Position numbers and translations under genes: made by a program. Positions 21,561-34,300 of a stretch of DNA of 64,000 bases are shown piece after piece. The stretch lies in NCBI GenBank assembly GCA_030549335.1, contig CM060196.1, forward strand, positions 73,058,139 to 73,122,138, given 5' to 3'. This DNA comes from Pontederia crassipes (lineage: Eukaryota > Streptophyta > Magnoliopsida > Commelinales > Pontederiaceae). Position 1 is the first letter of the stretch; the number at the start of each line of letters is the position of its first letter. The notes under the pieces are model-generated. The model was not told the DNA's origin, made no database searches, and saw only the letters and a list, made by a program, of their open reading frames with translations.

Positions 21561-22347
21561 GAATCCAAAGTCCAAAGCTACTGAAGAACCAGCTGAACTT
21601 GTGGGAGAAAATCAGAACAAAGGCCCTCAAAATGAAGTCAGAACCAGGGTCTTTGATAGGGTACCTTTTCCTCAAAGATTAATCAAGGCAAGGCAGGATC
21701 AGCAGTATGGAAGGTTCATTGAAATTCTGAAGAAGTTAAATATCAATGTGCCATTTGTGGAGGCAATTCAGGAGATGCCCTCCTATGCAAAGTTTTTGAA
21801 GGAAATCTTAACCAAGAAAAGGAGGATTATGGAGCATAAAACTATTACCTTGACTGAGGAAGCCTCTGCAATCATCCAAAATAAATTGCCACCCAAGTTG
21901 AAAGATCCAGGAAGTTTCTCCATACCTTGTGAAATTGGAAATAGAAAGATTCAAAGGGCAATATGTGATTTGGGTGCATCAGTGAGTGTCATACTTCTTT
22001 CACTTTGTAGGAAGCTTGAAGTTGGAGATTTGAAGCCTACAAATATGTCTCTACAGCTGGCAGACAAATCCATCAAGTACCCCCATGGAATCATTGAGGA
22101 CATACCTCTCAAAGTTGGCAAATTTTACATACCAGTATATTTTGTGGTACTTGACATGGATGAGGACTTGAATACCCCCATTCTTCTTGGGAGACCCTTC
22201 TTAGCCACTGTTGGGGCTGTCATTGATGTCAAGGAGGGCATATTGACTTTCCAAATTGGGGAGGAGAAGATAGAATTTAATTTGGCACAGGTTATCAGTA
22301 GACCAAATTTTCAGGAAAATGATTTTGAGGAGGGGCAGCTAGATTAA
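21559..22347 (+). pseudogene. Aspartic protease domain of Athila-like element 1
   Basis: An open frame of 262 codons, overlapping the end of gag in another frame. It carries V-P-F-P-Q-R-L (the usual linker), then a retropepsin-like fold: I-C-D-L-G-A-S-V-S-V-I at about 21965 (active-site D-x-G-A), Y-F-V-V-L-D-M-D near 22140 and L-G-R-P-F-L-A near 22190. It ends E-E-G-Q-L-D at a stop. Intact here, but without RT or integrase it serves no autonomous element. Confidence 0.88.
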
Positions 22348-22377
22348 GTTGTTCAGCAAGTTTCTGCATAATTTCCT

Positions 22378-23091
22378 TTGAATGAATTAGAGGATCCAGA
22401 GGCTGAAACATACAAATCAGTATTGAATTTATCCAAACCAGTGGAAAATTCAAAAAATCAGCACCAAGTGCAGGAAGTTATCACAGTTGAAACTCAATTC
22501 AACTCAACTCAAGCCAATTCTTTCAAATTGGAGCTCAAGCCTCTCCCCAACAACCTGAAGTATGAATTCTTGGGAGAGAATTCAACATTCCCTGTTATCA
22601 TTAATGCAAATTTGCCCAAGGATCAAGTTGATGAGTTGCTGAAAAAACTAAGGCTGTACAAGGAGGTAATAGGCTATTCTATTGATGATATCAAGGGTAT
22701 TAATCCCTCAACTTGCATGCATAGGATCCCTATGGAGGACAGCTACAAGCCCTCCATTGAATGTCAAAGGAGACTCAATCCAACCATGAAGGAAGTGGTC
22801 AAGAAGGAAGTATTAAAATTGCTGAATGTTGGGATCGTATATTCCATTTCAGATAGCGAATGGGTCAGCCCTGCTGAGCTGAAACCTCTTCCTAGTCCAG
22901 GGGATTCATATATCATACATGAGGATTTTTGCGATGAGAAGCTAGAGAATTTTTTGTACAATGAAGGAGAAAATCAAGCTAAGAAACAAAGGTCAATCAT
23001 TGGCAAATTAAGAGATCCATACTTGATTAGTGAAGCTATTCACAAATTGAGATCTCTACTTGATCATATCATACTATTCAAATTTCCTTGA
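22378..23091 (+). pseudogene. RT N-terminal edge joined to conserved tail, Athila-like element 1
   Basis: One open frame. The first part is the entry to gypsy RT (L-K-P-L-P, F-P-V-I-I, G-Y-S-I-D-D-I-K-G-I, H-R-I-P-M-E-D, Q-R-R-L-N-P-T-M-K-E-V-V-K-K-E, W-V-S-P). At about 22870 the RT palm, RNase H and integrase are missing. The frame passes directly into A-E-L-K-P-L-P-S-P-G, then Y-I-I-H-E-D, K-L-R-D-P-Y-L-I-S-E and D-H-I-I-L-F-K. The same tail occurs at 49975-50193 in the other element, so the fused form belongs to the family. Confidence 0.85.
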
Positions 23092-24622
23092 CATGAAGAA
23101 GTGGAAAAATGTCTAGCCAAAGACATTAAAGAAAGACACTTCTTGGGAGGTAACCCAAGCTATTCTCTACCTAATCTTTTCTATTTTACAGGAATAAGTG
23201 ATGAGGAACTAGGTCAATCCACAACTCTCAAATTTAGGGAGTACCCTTACCTCTTAGTTTTGATTTTTCCACTGAAATCTCAATAATAACTGATAATTCT
23301 TTTTCATTATGCTACATTGATCATATCATTATCTGAATTAACATTCATATCAGTTATCCAAATCTCCTATAGCTTAAATTCAGTGAATTTTAGAAATTTC
23401 GAATGCATTGTTGAAATTGTGCACTCAAAATTCTGATCTTACTATCTCACTGATAACCTTTGGTTCTCTGCAGGATCAGTAGCAACTAATGAAGATTGGA
23501 TCACCCAAAGCTTCTGGTCAAAGTGCCAAGAGAATTCAAATGCCCAATTCCATGCATTTCACACCCACCCACCCATCTCCCTTGCCTTTGATTTTCAACA
23601 CTAGGGACAGTGTTGAGAATGAGCTTGGGGGAGGAAATCTGGTGCTTTTTTAACCTTTACACAATGTTTTCAATTAATTTTAATGTTCATATCATAATTC
23701 ATACCAGGTTATCAGCAGATTTTTGCAAGTTATCATAAGTTATCACCAGTTATCACTCGGTTATCATTTTTTGGACCCAACTCAATTCTAAATTCATTTT
23801 AACTCTGAAATGGGTAGAATACTTCATTATGACAGTGGGTGCACTCCAATACCAAGTGGCCAACTTGGCCATTAGCTTTATTGCTTTAATTGGCATTATA
23901 AATTCAAATGCATTTGAATGAACTTTCAGCTGAAATTTTTCTTTTTTGTCGATTAACACTAGCTACATTCATGGATTAATTAGAAAGTAGAAGATGTCTA
24001 GAAAGGAGTCAAGGATCTTGCTGCCATGTTAAATAGGAAATCTTGACTATTTGCATTTGAGGATCTAATCTATACTTGAGTTTAAAACATTGCTCACTTC
24101 ATGAACAGAATGAAAAAGAAAGAGAAAAAAGAAAATGAAAAGTTGCATCTTGCATTGCATGCATACATGAATAAAGAGAGTGAAAATTTCAAAAAGAACC
24201 TCTCCTGAATAAAGCCAGGATTTTTATCCTGTGACCAGCATGAATAAAAATCAGGTTCTAACCTATTTATTGCATCCTCATGAATAAAAGTCAGGTTTTC
24301 AAACCTGTTTATGCAAAGGAAGAAAAATTTGTTCATGAAGAGATTGATGTTTCAAACTTTTTAGTAAAGTTGACAATCCTTATAATCCAAATTAGTTAAT
24401 GTTAGTACTTCTATCATGGCTTAAATTTGCTTTAACCTTTGTGACTCCTCAGCTAGAATTTGGGGTTGGAAAGAATGTGATGAAATGTTAGCCAAGTGGG
24501 AAACTCATTTAGATCTTATTTAGCTAATTTTTCTATTCATTTGTGGATGGTAAATTCAAATTCATCCTTAATTTCTGAATGTTTTGCTTGAGGACAAGCA
24601 AAAGGCTAAGCTTGGGGGATTT
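23092..24622 (+). other. 3' non-coding region of Athila-like element 1
   Basis: No coding frame. It holds an internal purine tract, GCTTGGGGGAGG (about 23625), a run of three GAATAAA..CAGG phrases (24195-24310), and the terminal tract AAGCTTGGGGGATTT before the right LTR. Matches 50200-51705 of element 2 throughout. Confidence 0.8.
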
Positions 24623-27525
24623 TGATCACTAGCTGATCACTATATGTTTTTAGCCCATTTTAAATGCATTTCATTCATATCGAGCCCCACTTTTGCCTAT
24701 CTTTGAGCCAATTATACTTGGAATGCATAGATTGTGATAACTAGTTGATATTCCTCATTTCATACTTAATTCCATGTGCATAGAGGTTCTGAAATGCCAA
24801 AATCCATAAATATTTAAATTCTATGCCAAGTTATCATTATTTTGAGTGAACCGATTTTCAATGGTTTTCTTGCCCTAAATCCACTATTATCATGTATGAA
24901 TCAAATTTGGATGGTCACATCTCAACTTGTGCAAAGTTTTAAGTCCATTTAAACAAGTTATCATTTTTCATTTGCCAATTTATCATTAAAGGGAAATTCT
25001 ATCATTTCGACATGCAAAACCATTAATTCTGCACAAAGGCCTTAAGCAATCATTTTATTATTATTTTAACTCATTGCTGGTAAAATTTCATCACATTTGG
25101 ATAACCACAACTCAAGTTATCACAAGTTATCGTTTTTAAGTCATATAAGTTATCATTTTTGGCACCCAAGTTATCACTCCTTTGAAATCTTATTCATATT
25201 TGATTTCTGACTGCACTCACTTGTTACCCTAGTCCATTTGATGCTTTTAATGCCTTGAATCACTTTCATTTGGATAAATTCCATGATTAATGCCAAGTTA
25301 TCATTTCCGGGTCCAAAACCATTAAGTTTTCATATAGATTTCCAATCTTGAATAACACCAATTTCCATCTGATGTTTGAGCTGGCTAATATCATTATCCT
25401 AGTCCTTATTTGTTAAAATATCATTCAAGGGCTTTGATGCTTGCTGTATTGGGCTGTGTAGTAGGTAGAAAAGTTGGCCAAAAAGTGGAAAAAGTAGGGG
25501 GGGACCATCTACTTTTTCCTGCACAAAAAGGTATCTGCAGCAGCTGGAAAATTCAGAGCTGGGATAGGTGACTTAATCAGGGTTTGAAAGAACATTCTGA
25601 TGCTGATCCAAGGGTGGACATGAGTGATATAAAAGAAGAAATTTCTGGAGGAGAGAAAGGGGGCTGGACATTGAGGGTTTGGAGCAAGGAGGGCGGCTGC
25701 TGCTGGCCGAGACAACTTCAAGAAGGATGGATTGTACCTATTCTTCAATCTATTTTCTGTCAAGCTTTGTAAATATGAGGAGCTAAACTTCATTTCTTCT
25801 AGGATAGGTTAGTAGTTTAGATTAGTTATGGATGTAAATGGATTGAATTAATTTCTGCACTGAATCATTGCTGATTTTCATATTTCAGAATTGTTTAGAA
25901 TTAGTTCTTGCCATTGTTAGATCCCATTGTAATCTATAACTGAGAAATTATCATTTGATCTATCACTAATTCAGAAATGGATTAGAAATCAATGTCAAGT
26001 TTTGAATTCCAATTTAATTGAAAGTTTTGATTTCTGAAATTCTGATTTCCTGATTTTTCTGAATCTGAATTCCTGAACTTTTGAATCTGTTTGTCATTGT
26101 GGACCTGATTAATAGAGCAGCTGAGAGGTTGATATTGTTCCCAATCTTGATCGGAAATGAATCAAGATGTTTGACATTTTCATGATTCAAATCCGTTCAC
26201 TGTTCCTAATCTAATTTTAAAAACCTGAATTATGATTCCCTGATTCCTGAATTTTCTGATTTCTGTGGCTATTAAGATCTGTTCTTCATTTTTAACCTGA
26301 TTAATTGAGTCATTGGGATGTTGCTATTGTTCCTATCTTGTTCAGAAATGAATCAAGATGTTTGGACAATCATTTTGACTCAAATCAGATTGTTCCTCTG
26401 ATTTCTGAACTAAAAGCCTGAATTCTGATTTTCTTCTTTCTGATTTTCTGCTGGAACTGTTTTGTCAATTGAATCCCCTGATTTTATTCAATCATTGAGA
26501 GATGAACCTTAGGGATGTCTTGCAATCCAGAGATGGGTCAAGAAGCAATTGATAAACCTGGTTCCATGGATTATTAATTCAGATTTTTGAATTGCAGAAT
26601 TCTATTTTCTGATTTCCAATTGAATTCTGATTTCCATTGTCAAGCCTCAAATTAATCCACTGCTGAGAGGTAGTCATTAGGTCATCCTTGAGATCCAGAG
26701 ATGGGCCAAGGAGCAATGGAAATTGTGAATTCTTGTGGTCATATACTTTGCACTTCCAATTGAATTGTGTTTGTGTGAATTTCATTTTATTTTGCAACCG
26801 AGAGGTTGAATTTAAATTCCCCTGAAATTCAGAGATGAATCAAGGAGCACCAGCACCATAATTGAGTAGATTTCATCCTAGTTTGATTGATTGGAATGAT
26901 TCCATCTTTTTATGATTGCAATTACAAGTTATCATTCCAGAATTCTTTGAATTGTAAAAATCAGCATTTCATTTTCATTTGAGCTTAGTGATAACTTGAT
27001 TTTCAGTGAGGACCCTCTATTGATTCAATCTAGTTAACAACTATATGATAATATGTTGCTTAGTTAGAGGCCAATTGAGTTGTGGGAGCAGCCATTTTCA
27101 GATTGAATCAAAATTGGACAATTAATGATAACTTGATCCATTCCATCCTTAATTAATTTAGATGAACCTCAAATCCTAGAAGAACCTTCCTCATTGATAG
27201 TTTAACCTTTTTAGATATTAATCTAGCATTTATAATTCAGTTTTGATAAATTTCCAAAACCCAAAAACTAGTTATCATTCTGCATTCCATTAAAAATATG
27301 TTTTTCACTTTCCATTAAAAATCTATTTTTAGCCACTTAAGTAAAACCAATCTAGATTATTTTAGGGTGTCTTAGACTTCAAATTCTTGTGGATACGACA
27401 ACCTGAGTCTACTACAACTTACCTATGCACTTACAGCTAGTGAGTTGGGAGACCAAAAATTGAAAATTTTGACCCTTTACTTAATTTCAGTAAGTTATCT
27501 CTCAAACACTCAAATATCACTATCA
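24623..27525 (+). repeat. Right LTR of Athila-like element 1
   Basis: 2903 bp, closely matching 16936-19835. One visible difference is the loss of a CAAGTTATCATTCATATGT unit near 24835 relative to 17151-17172. Another is a duplicated TAATATCATTATCCTAGTCC stretch near 25385 not present in the left LTR. Confidence 0.95.
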
Positions 27526-28410
27526 TATACACACCTAATGCTGGAAGAGAAGTGGATGAGGCACCGGGAGGAGCAGCATGAGTGCTCACATAAGCCTGTG
27601 GAAGAGGATGAGAGGTCTGCTGAGAATCCACAGAGCCAGGGTGTCGAAAGCGACACTTATATGGCGAGTGTCCGTAGATCCCATATATAGGGCATGGGTC
27701 TCTCCTTGGTGCTGGAGGTCGAGCTCGACCACGACCACGTCCCCGTCCGCCATTCTGTCCACGTGAAGAATAATGATCCACATTATTTTGTGGACGAGCA
27801 TAGTTGCCATAGGAATAGTGGTAATGGCATCTGACGATTGATGCACTTGCATACGGATCTCATGGCTTGATAGAATGCTATGGAGTTCTGAATAGGAAAT
27901 CGGAGTTGGCCGAGATGCCAAGGAGGCAACAATGTCAGTGAATGCTGCACCAAGATTGTTAAATATAATAGCGTTGAAACTAGATGGAGTGCGGCAACAG
28001 AGAGATCCCCCTTATTGAGGCTATGAAGTTGCATCGTCAACTGTAGAAGACGAGTGTGAGAGGGGCTGCCGAAGGCTTGAAACAAAGTTTGCCACACATC
28101 TGATGCTGTATTGAGGCCAATGATGGTGGGAAGAACCTCCTTAGACAGAGATGCAATCATCCAACTTAGCAAGAGTTGATCTCGACGGATCCAATCTAGA
28201 TAAGCCATGGAAATAATAGATGACATAGGGGTCTGAAGAAGATGAGGGCGTTGTAGCCATTGGCGGACAAGGATCTGTGCCATCAAGTAATCCTTGAAGA
28301 TTGAAATACTTCAGAATAGGTTGAAATTGAGTTTTCCACAATAAGTAATTTGTGGGTGTCAGTTTGATGGAGAGAAAATGATGCACTTGATTAAGAGAGG
28401 GCAAAGACAT
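27440..28410 (-). pseudogene. Copia gag
   Basis: The minus-strand start M-S-L-P-S-L-N-Q at 28410 is followed by L-T-P-T-N-Y-L-L-W-K-T-Q, then, after a frameshift near 28200, W-I-R-R-D-Q-L-L-L-S-W and V-W-Q-T-L, the UBN2-type Copia gag core. Further frameshifts occur near 28000 and 27920. The C-terminal part is Gly/Arg-rich with a zinc knuckle C-P-I-Y-G-I-Y-G-H-S-P-Y-K-C in which the second Cys is Tyr. The frame is cut at V-Y by the insertion at 27525. Nucleocapsid role in the family, inactive here. Confidence 0.88.
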
Positions 28411-28490
28411 TTATACAGAACTTAGAGTTCCAGAGGGCTGAGAAATGTTGGAGGACTCAGGCGTCATGGTGATTTCAGATTTTTCCAAGA

Positions 28491-28506
28491 GAAAGCTCTG
28501 ATACCA
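28491..28506 (-). promoter_or_regulatory. Copia primer-binding site (initiator tRNA-Met)
   Basis: TGGTATCAGAGCTTTC on the minus strand, immediately after the end of the 5' LTR at 28507. This is the standard plant Copia primer site. Confidence 0.95.
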
Positions 28507-28697
28507 TGTTACAACAATATTTTCCCTTGATCATCTCTTGTATATTGATATGTTTTTATATAAACGGTAGCAGTAGTTATCTATAACAAGATATGAACAA
28601 GATGTAATAAATTGTAATCAGAAGATCAAATCTATAACTAAATGCTAATTGTGTAGTTAAGATTCTAAATAATATCTATCTGATATCTTCTGTAACA
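28507..28697 (-). repeat. Copia 5' LTR
   Basis: 191 bp, mate of 9607-9797. Followed on the plus strand by the TSD CTAAT (28698-28702). Confidence 0.95.
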
Positions 28698-29671
28698 CTA
28701 ATTACATCGGAGCATCATATTGATCACACCCCGCGGTCTTAACAAACGTTTCTTAACAAACGTTATATTCTGAAGCATTATTGTGCTCTTTATGCTCATT
28801 AATATCTACATCTGCAAGATGTCGATATAGGTATCTCATGATGATTGAAACGTATTTTTTTATTTTATTATTCACTTATTGAGCTATGAGTGTTAAAAGA
28901 ATATTGTTCTATGCGATTGTGTTTGTTCCTGATGGTGATGATGTTGCACGCGGATAATCCTTGGGTGCTGCTTTGCTTTATTTTCATTTGCTTTTCTTTC
29001 AAACTTTATCGGGATTAATGAGTTTGACAAACTTTGTTATGCTATAATATTTTTTGGTCAAGATTAATATTATAGTATAATTGATAGCGTCCCCTATATT
29101 ATATTTTGTAATGTGACAAAATTCAATTTGGGATGCAGTGATAACGTGTATCTAAGACAGCTTTGTATCACTTAATTAAACGTACACTTCAAATTTCTAT
29201 ATACGTTTAAAAACTTAATCAAAGGCCATGCTATAAACAAGTCGCTCAAAGAATTATAGTCAATAGTGGTCTATGCATAATTAACATCGATCAAGTATGT
29301 TGAATGATCGATTGACGTAACTTCTTGCATAATATATATAGTGATGACTAGAAATTTTATAGATTAATTTATCACCACTATTCGAATATGGAGAACAGCC
29401 TCAGTTACTCCACTCCAATGATTGGTCCTTGTAGGCAAAAAGTTAAATGGTCGCATGCGCATACATTTGCGAGATAATTTAAGACAAAAAGTTCAAGCAC
29501 GTCAGAAGCACCCGGCGAACACTTCTACCAATTGGAGCCCAATGATAAATCTATACCAAATATGTTTAAAAATAGATCCCTCGTGAGTCATAGTTTGATC
29601 CGTACAATTGAATCGAATCCCATTTGTTATTAAAATAATATTATCGTTAGTGACTTTGAAGATGTAATATA
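28698..29671. repeat. Triplicated segment, copy 2, middle part
   Basis: Continues directly from 9606. It keeps AGAAGCATTATTGTGC-like and CTCAGTTACTCCACTCCAA blocks in the same order as copies 1 and 3. At 28807 the MITE target TAC is present once, so this copy is the empty site. A short AACAAACGTT(TC) duplication occurs at 28740-28765. No coding frame. Confidence 0.8.
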
Positions 29672-31050
29672 GAGATGGGATTTCGGACCGGGCGCATGGC
29701 CCGGCATGTCTAAAATTCGTCCTAGTCCAATTCAGCACGGACACGGTTGCATGCAAAAAAACGGATTGTATCCATGCCATTTCGTGCCGGCTTACCCATT
29801 TGAATCGTGGGCATGACACAGTTCGAATACGGTGAACACGGTCTAGGTCAACATGGGCCGCACACAAACACGGCTCGCGCTGAAATCAAACTCGTGTTAC
29901 TTATTTGAATGAAACTCGCGATTTGATAATACGTATACGAATGATTTGACAAGATGAACAATGACATAAGGAGGATAACATGACTATGTTTAAATGAACG
30001 TGAGCCGTGTTTAACCCTATCAAAATCCGCCGAACCTCTCCTCTTCTCTTCATTCAACCTCCCCTCACTGCCACCTCACCCTCTCCCTCTCTCTCGATCT
30101 CTCTCCTTTCACTATCAATCTCTCATGTTCTCTCCCTCAATCACCTATTTTCTCATTGAGCAACTAAGATTGCATTCTCACAACAATCATTATAAACCCA
30201 TTTCGAATGAAAATGTTGCATTTTTGCATTTGAAATTGATCATAGCGAGATACCAAAGAAGTGATATTGACTTTTCACTCGAAATTAATATAAACAGATT
30301 GTTGTGAGAATGCTACCTCAATTGTAAGAATACAAGGTTAATTAGTATATATTAAATTAATACTTAATTATTGATACAACTAATATTATAGTCTGATATT
30401 AATATGATATTCTACTATTATGTATTATACAACTAAGTAGTAAGTTATAAGTAATTAGTATATAAGTTATAACTAAGTTATAAGATAGTTAAGTATTAAT
30501 TTATTTAGTATAACTTAGTTACAAATTAGCATTTAGTAACTTAGTTATAGGTAGTTAAGTACTAATTTACTTGGTATAACTTAGTTATAGTAACTTATTT
30601 ATAGATAGTTAAGTACTAATTTACAGAATATAACTTAGTATATAGTAAATAAGTAGTATACTATCTATAGTAGTATACTACTAATACTATAGTCTTATAC
30701 TAATATGATATGCTACTATTATGAATTATACAATAAATTATATATAATATATTTACTAAATAGTTACCAGTTAATTTCATGTAGAAGGTTATAACTTATA
30801 ATTTATTAGTTATTATTCAGTCATTTTATTTTACAAATATATTTGCTTAATAATTATGAATTAATGATTTAATTATTATATAATAATAATAATATAATAA
30901 AGGTAGTCACTATAGTCATATATTATATATTACAGAATAATACTAATTACATTATATAAAAAGTAAATTAAAAATTAAAAAGTTTAAAAAATCGAGCTAT
31001 CTGACCTGGCATTGCACGATACAACCCATTTTTTCATCTTTAGTGTAATA
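29672..31050. other. Insertion of about 1.4 kb in copy 2, unclassified
   Basis: Absent from copies 1 and 3 at the same point (between TGACTTTGAAGATGTAATA and ATCATTTTCATTTTATTA). It begins with GC-rich GGACCGGGCGCATGGCCCGG, then a pyrimidine tract (30050-30130). A very AT-rich part with repeated TAACTTAGTTATA phrases (30440-30640) follows, and it ends near GACCTGGCATTGCACG. The GGCCCGGCATG-like left end and the roughly complementary right end hint at degraded inverted termini, but I cannot name a family or see a TSD. No coding frame. Confidence 0.45.
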
Positions 31051-31342
31051 TGGTCATTGTCATTTTATTATTTTATCGTTAAAAATTATGTGAACGTTCA
31101 ATTTTTCTCATCGTTATATTTTTTCATTTTCTCTACCCTTCTTCTTTAAATATTTCATATATTCACTAGTTTCATTTTTTTTAAAAAAAATGTGACAAAA
31201 GTGGCTGTCATTCCAATATTTTTCGGATAAATTACACGAATGGTCCCTCAACTTTGAGCCATTTTCAAACTGGTCCCCTAATTTTAATTTGTAATCAGAA
31301 CGTTCCTCATCTTTTATTTTCTTGCACGATTAATCCTCTTGA

Positions 31343-34300
31343 TCTAATTCAACTTGTAAAATGGCTGTTTTCACAGTTCAATTAGACCAGAACTAAATAT
31401 TATATTGTCATATGATTGTTAGCCAAGATGAATTAGAAATGGATCCTCACTGAAAATCAAGTTATCATTAGGTACAAATCAAGGCACTTGCTGATTTTTT
31501 TTTGGAAATTTCACTAAAATCTGAAATGATAACTTCAAGGTATGATTACAAAATAATGAAATCACTTCAATTTGCTTGGTAGGAATGAAACTTATCCAAT
31601 AATAGTGTTAGTGTTCCTTGGTTTATATCTAAACTACAAGAGGACCTTGATTCAACTTCTCAGCTGCAATTAAAAATGAAGTCCACACTTAACACTAATT
31701 AGTTGGAACCAACATGCATAGTTTCACAACTTGGGAAATCAGAAATTGTCATTCCTCCTTGGCTCATCTCTGAATCTCAAGGAAGGCCTTAAAACCATCT
31801 CTCAATGGTGGATTGAAGTGGGGCTTAACAATGAACAATCGGATTTCCTAAATTCAGGGAAATCAGCAATCAGCAATGCATAAAAATCGGAAAACTAATG
31901 GCAAGTGCAGAATTGAATCATAGGATTGTCATAGCTTCTCGATCCATTTCTGAACAAGATTGGGATAGATGCTAACCTCTCAGTTGTTCAATTAATTCAA
32001 TCCCCACCCAATTGTCCACCTCTTCAGGATTGAGACATTTGTACCATGTCTTGGCTTTGTCCTTGAGTGAGAAGGGAAATAATCTCATGTAGACTGCATT
32101 CATGGGAATGTTGTTGAAGTTCACAGTGCTACATATCTCCTTAAAATTATCCAAATGAGAGGCTGAATCTTCAGCTCCTAATCCAGAAATCTGATATTGT
32201 CTTATCATAGAAATCAAGATTGGATTTACTTCAAAGTTTGCCACAGGTGCTAAGGCTCATTCCCCTGGTTGATTCCTTGCATTGCTTGGTGAATAACAGT
32301 CCTTAAGAGTTCTAGGAGCTGCCATATTCTGATTCACAACTCTTTCAAATTCAGGGTTGTATGCCTCTTCCTCTTCTTCTTCAAATATCATTCTCCTTGC
32401 CTCAAGCTTTTGCAATCTCCTTCTTCTTAGAAATCTTCTTTCAGATTCAGGATCTGATTGGTAGTGTTCATCTTGATGGTCCAAGTCATGCATAAAGAGA
32501 TTCAGAAGTATCAAATTCAAGAAAGAAATGAAAACTAGACAAAAGTGAAAAGTAAAAAATGATAACTTGCAAAAACTGAAAATTGACCTAACAAATAAAC
32601 TAAAAACTAATCTAAAACTAATCTAAACTATTTAAGTTAACCTAATTGACCTCAAATCCCCGGCAACGGCGCCAAAAACTTGATAGTGATATTTGGGATT
32701 GAGTAGTGATAACTTGCTAATTTTAAGTAAAAGGGTCAAAAGTTAATTTTTCCAATTTTTTTTCAACTCCCTAATTCACTCCCTATTGCAGTGCACAGGT
32801 CAATTGTAGTAACCCTAAATGTCGTATCCATAGTGATTTGAAGTCCTAGACTACCTAAAAATAATTTAGACTAATACTATTTAAAGTGGCAAAAATAGAT
32901 TTTTTAAAGAAAGTGAAAACAGTTTTTTTTTTCTTTTAGGAATGCAGAATGATAACTTGTTGTAGATTGCTGAAAAGTTAACTAACCTGAATTGTAAATG
33001 CTAATCTAGAGTCTAAAAGGGTTTATCTATCAATGAGGAAGGTCCTCATAGGAGTTGGGGTTCATCTAATTTAATTATGGATGGAAATGGACATGTTATC
33101 ACTTTTTAGTCAAATCTAATTCAACTTGTAAAATGGCTGTTTTCATAGCTCAATTAGACCAGAACTAAAGATTATATTGTCATATGATTGTTAGCCAAGA
33201 TGAATTAGAAATGGATCCTCACTGAAAACCAAGTTATCATTAGGTACAAATCAAGGCACTTGTTGATTTTTTTTTTTGGAAATTTCACTAAAATCTGAAA
33301 TGATAACTTCAAGGTATGATTACAAAATAATGAAATCACTTCAATTTGCTTGGTAGGAATGAAACTTATCCAATAATAGTGTTAGTGTTCCTTGGTTTAT
33401 ATCTAAACTACAAGAGGACCTTGATTCAACTTCTCAGCTGCAATTAAAAATGAAGTCCACACTTAACACTAATTAGTTGGAACCAACATGCATAGTTTCA
33501 CAACTTGGGAAATCAGAAATTGTCATTGCTCCTTGGCTCATCTCTGAATCTCAAGGAAGGCCTTAAAACCATCTCTCAATGGTGGATTGAAGTGGGGCTT
33601 AACAATGAACAATCGGATTTCCTGAATTCAGGGAAATCAGCAATCAGCAATGCATAAAAATCAGAAAACTAATGGCAAGTGCAGAATTGAATCATAGGAT
33701 TGTCATAGCTTCTCAATCCATTTCTGAACAAGATTGAGATAGATGCTAACCTCTCAGTTGTTCAATTAATTCAATCCCCAATGACAATCAGATTCAGGCA
33801 AATCAGAAAATAAAAAATCAAAAGATTCAGAATTAAAAAAAAATAGAAATTAGCAACACATTGAAAACATTTTAGCACATGTTACTTATTGAAATTCAGA
33901 TTTTCCATTGCTCCTTGGTCCATTTCTGAACAAGGTGGAAGTCAGGAATTAACCTAGCAGTTGCATATAAGATTGGGACTCCACAATGACAAGCAAATTA
34001 TATAAAAATCAGAACTCAAAATGCAAATCAGATTTGACCACAACATGTTTTTACAGAATTGATTCAGGGGAGTTGTCATTGCCTCTTATTACATTTCTGA
34101 ATAAGAAGAACCCACTTAATCTACTTCTTAATAGCCAATGAAATGAGGGGTTTACAATGACATCAGATTTCTCAAATCAGGAATCAGAATTGTAGTTCAG
34201 AAATTAAATTAGATGAAAATCAGATTCCTAAATCAGATTTGGACCTAGAACTTGTCATTGATTATTGTTTCATTTCTGAATCAAGAATAGAGCATAAACT

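Larger units (their letters stand above)
16936..27525 (+). mobile_element. Non-autonomous Athila/Tat-like Ty3/gypsy element, complete ends
   Basis: Two LTRs of about 2.9 kb (16936-19835 and 24623-27525) begin TGATCACTAGCTGATCA and end ATATCACTATCA. The element is flanked by the 5-bp duplication TATAC (16931-16935 and 27526-27530). The primer site at 19842 (TGGCACCATTGCCAGGGA) is the tRNA-Asp-type site used by Athila/Tat, with three or so changes. A purine tract GCTTGGGGGATTT precedes the right LTR. Internal content is gag, an aspartic protease and the N-terminal edge of reverse transcriptase, followed by a conserved tail frame. RT core, RNase H and integrase are absent. It interrupts the Copia element between gag and protease. 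Confidence 0.93.
9607..28697 (-). mobile_element. Ty1/Copia LTR retrotransposon, defective, with two nested insertions
   Basis: Bounded by two 191-bp LTRs (9607-9797 and 28507-28697) that start TGTTAC and end TAACA, flanked by the 5-bp duplication CTAAT (9602-9606 and 28698-28702). On the minus strand the 5' LTR is followed directly by TGGTATCAGAGC, the initiator tRNA-Met primer site. The 3' LTR is preceded by a purine tract, GCGGGGGA. Domain order on the minus strand is gag, protease, integrase, reverse transcriptase, RNase H, the Copia order. The short LTRs suggest the Ale/Retrofit lineage. By hand count the LTRs differ at about 8 of 191 positions. Two later insertions (11236-15296 and 16936-27525) account for about 14.7 kb, leaving a native element of about 4.4 kb. 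Confidence 0.95.

Noticed and set aside
28491-28506. TGGTATCAGAGC as part of a tRNA gene
   Set aside because: It is the primer-binding site next to an LTR. No cloverleaf around it, and no tRNA gene was recognised anywhere in the window.
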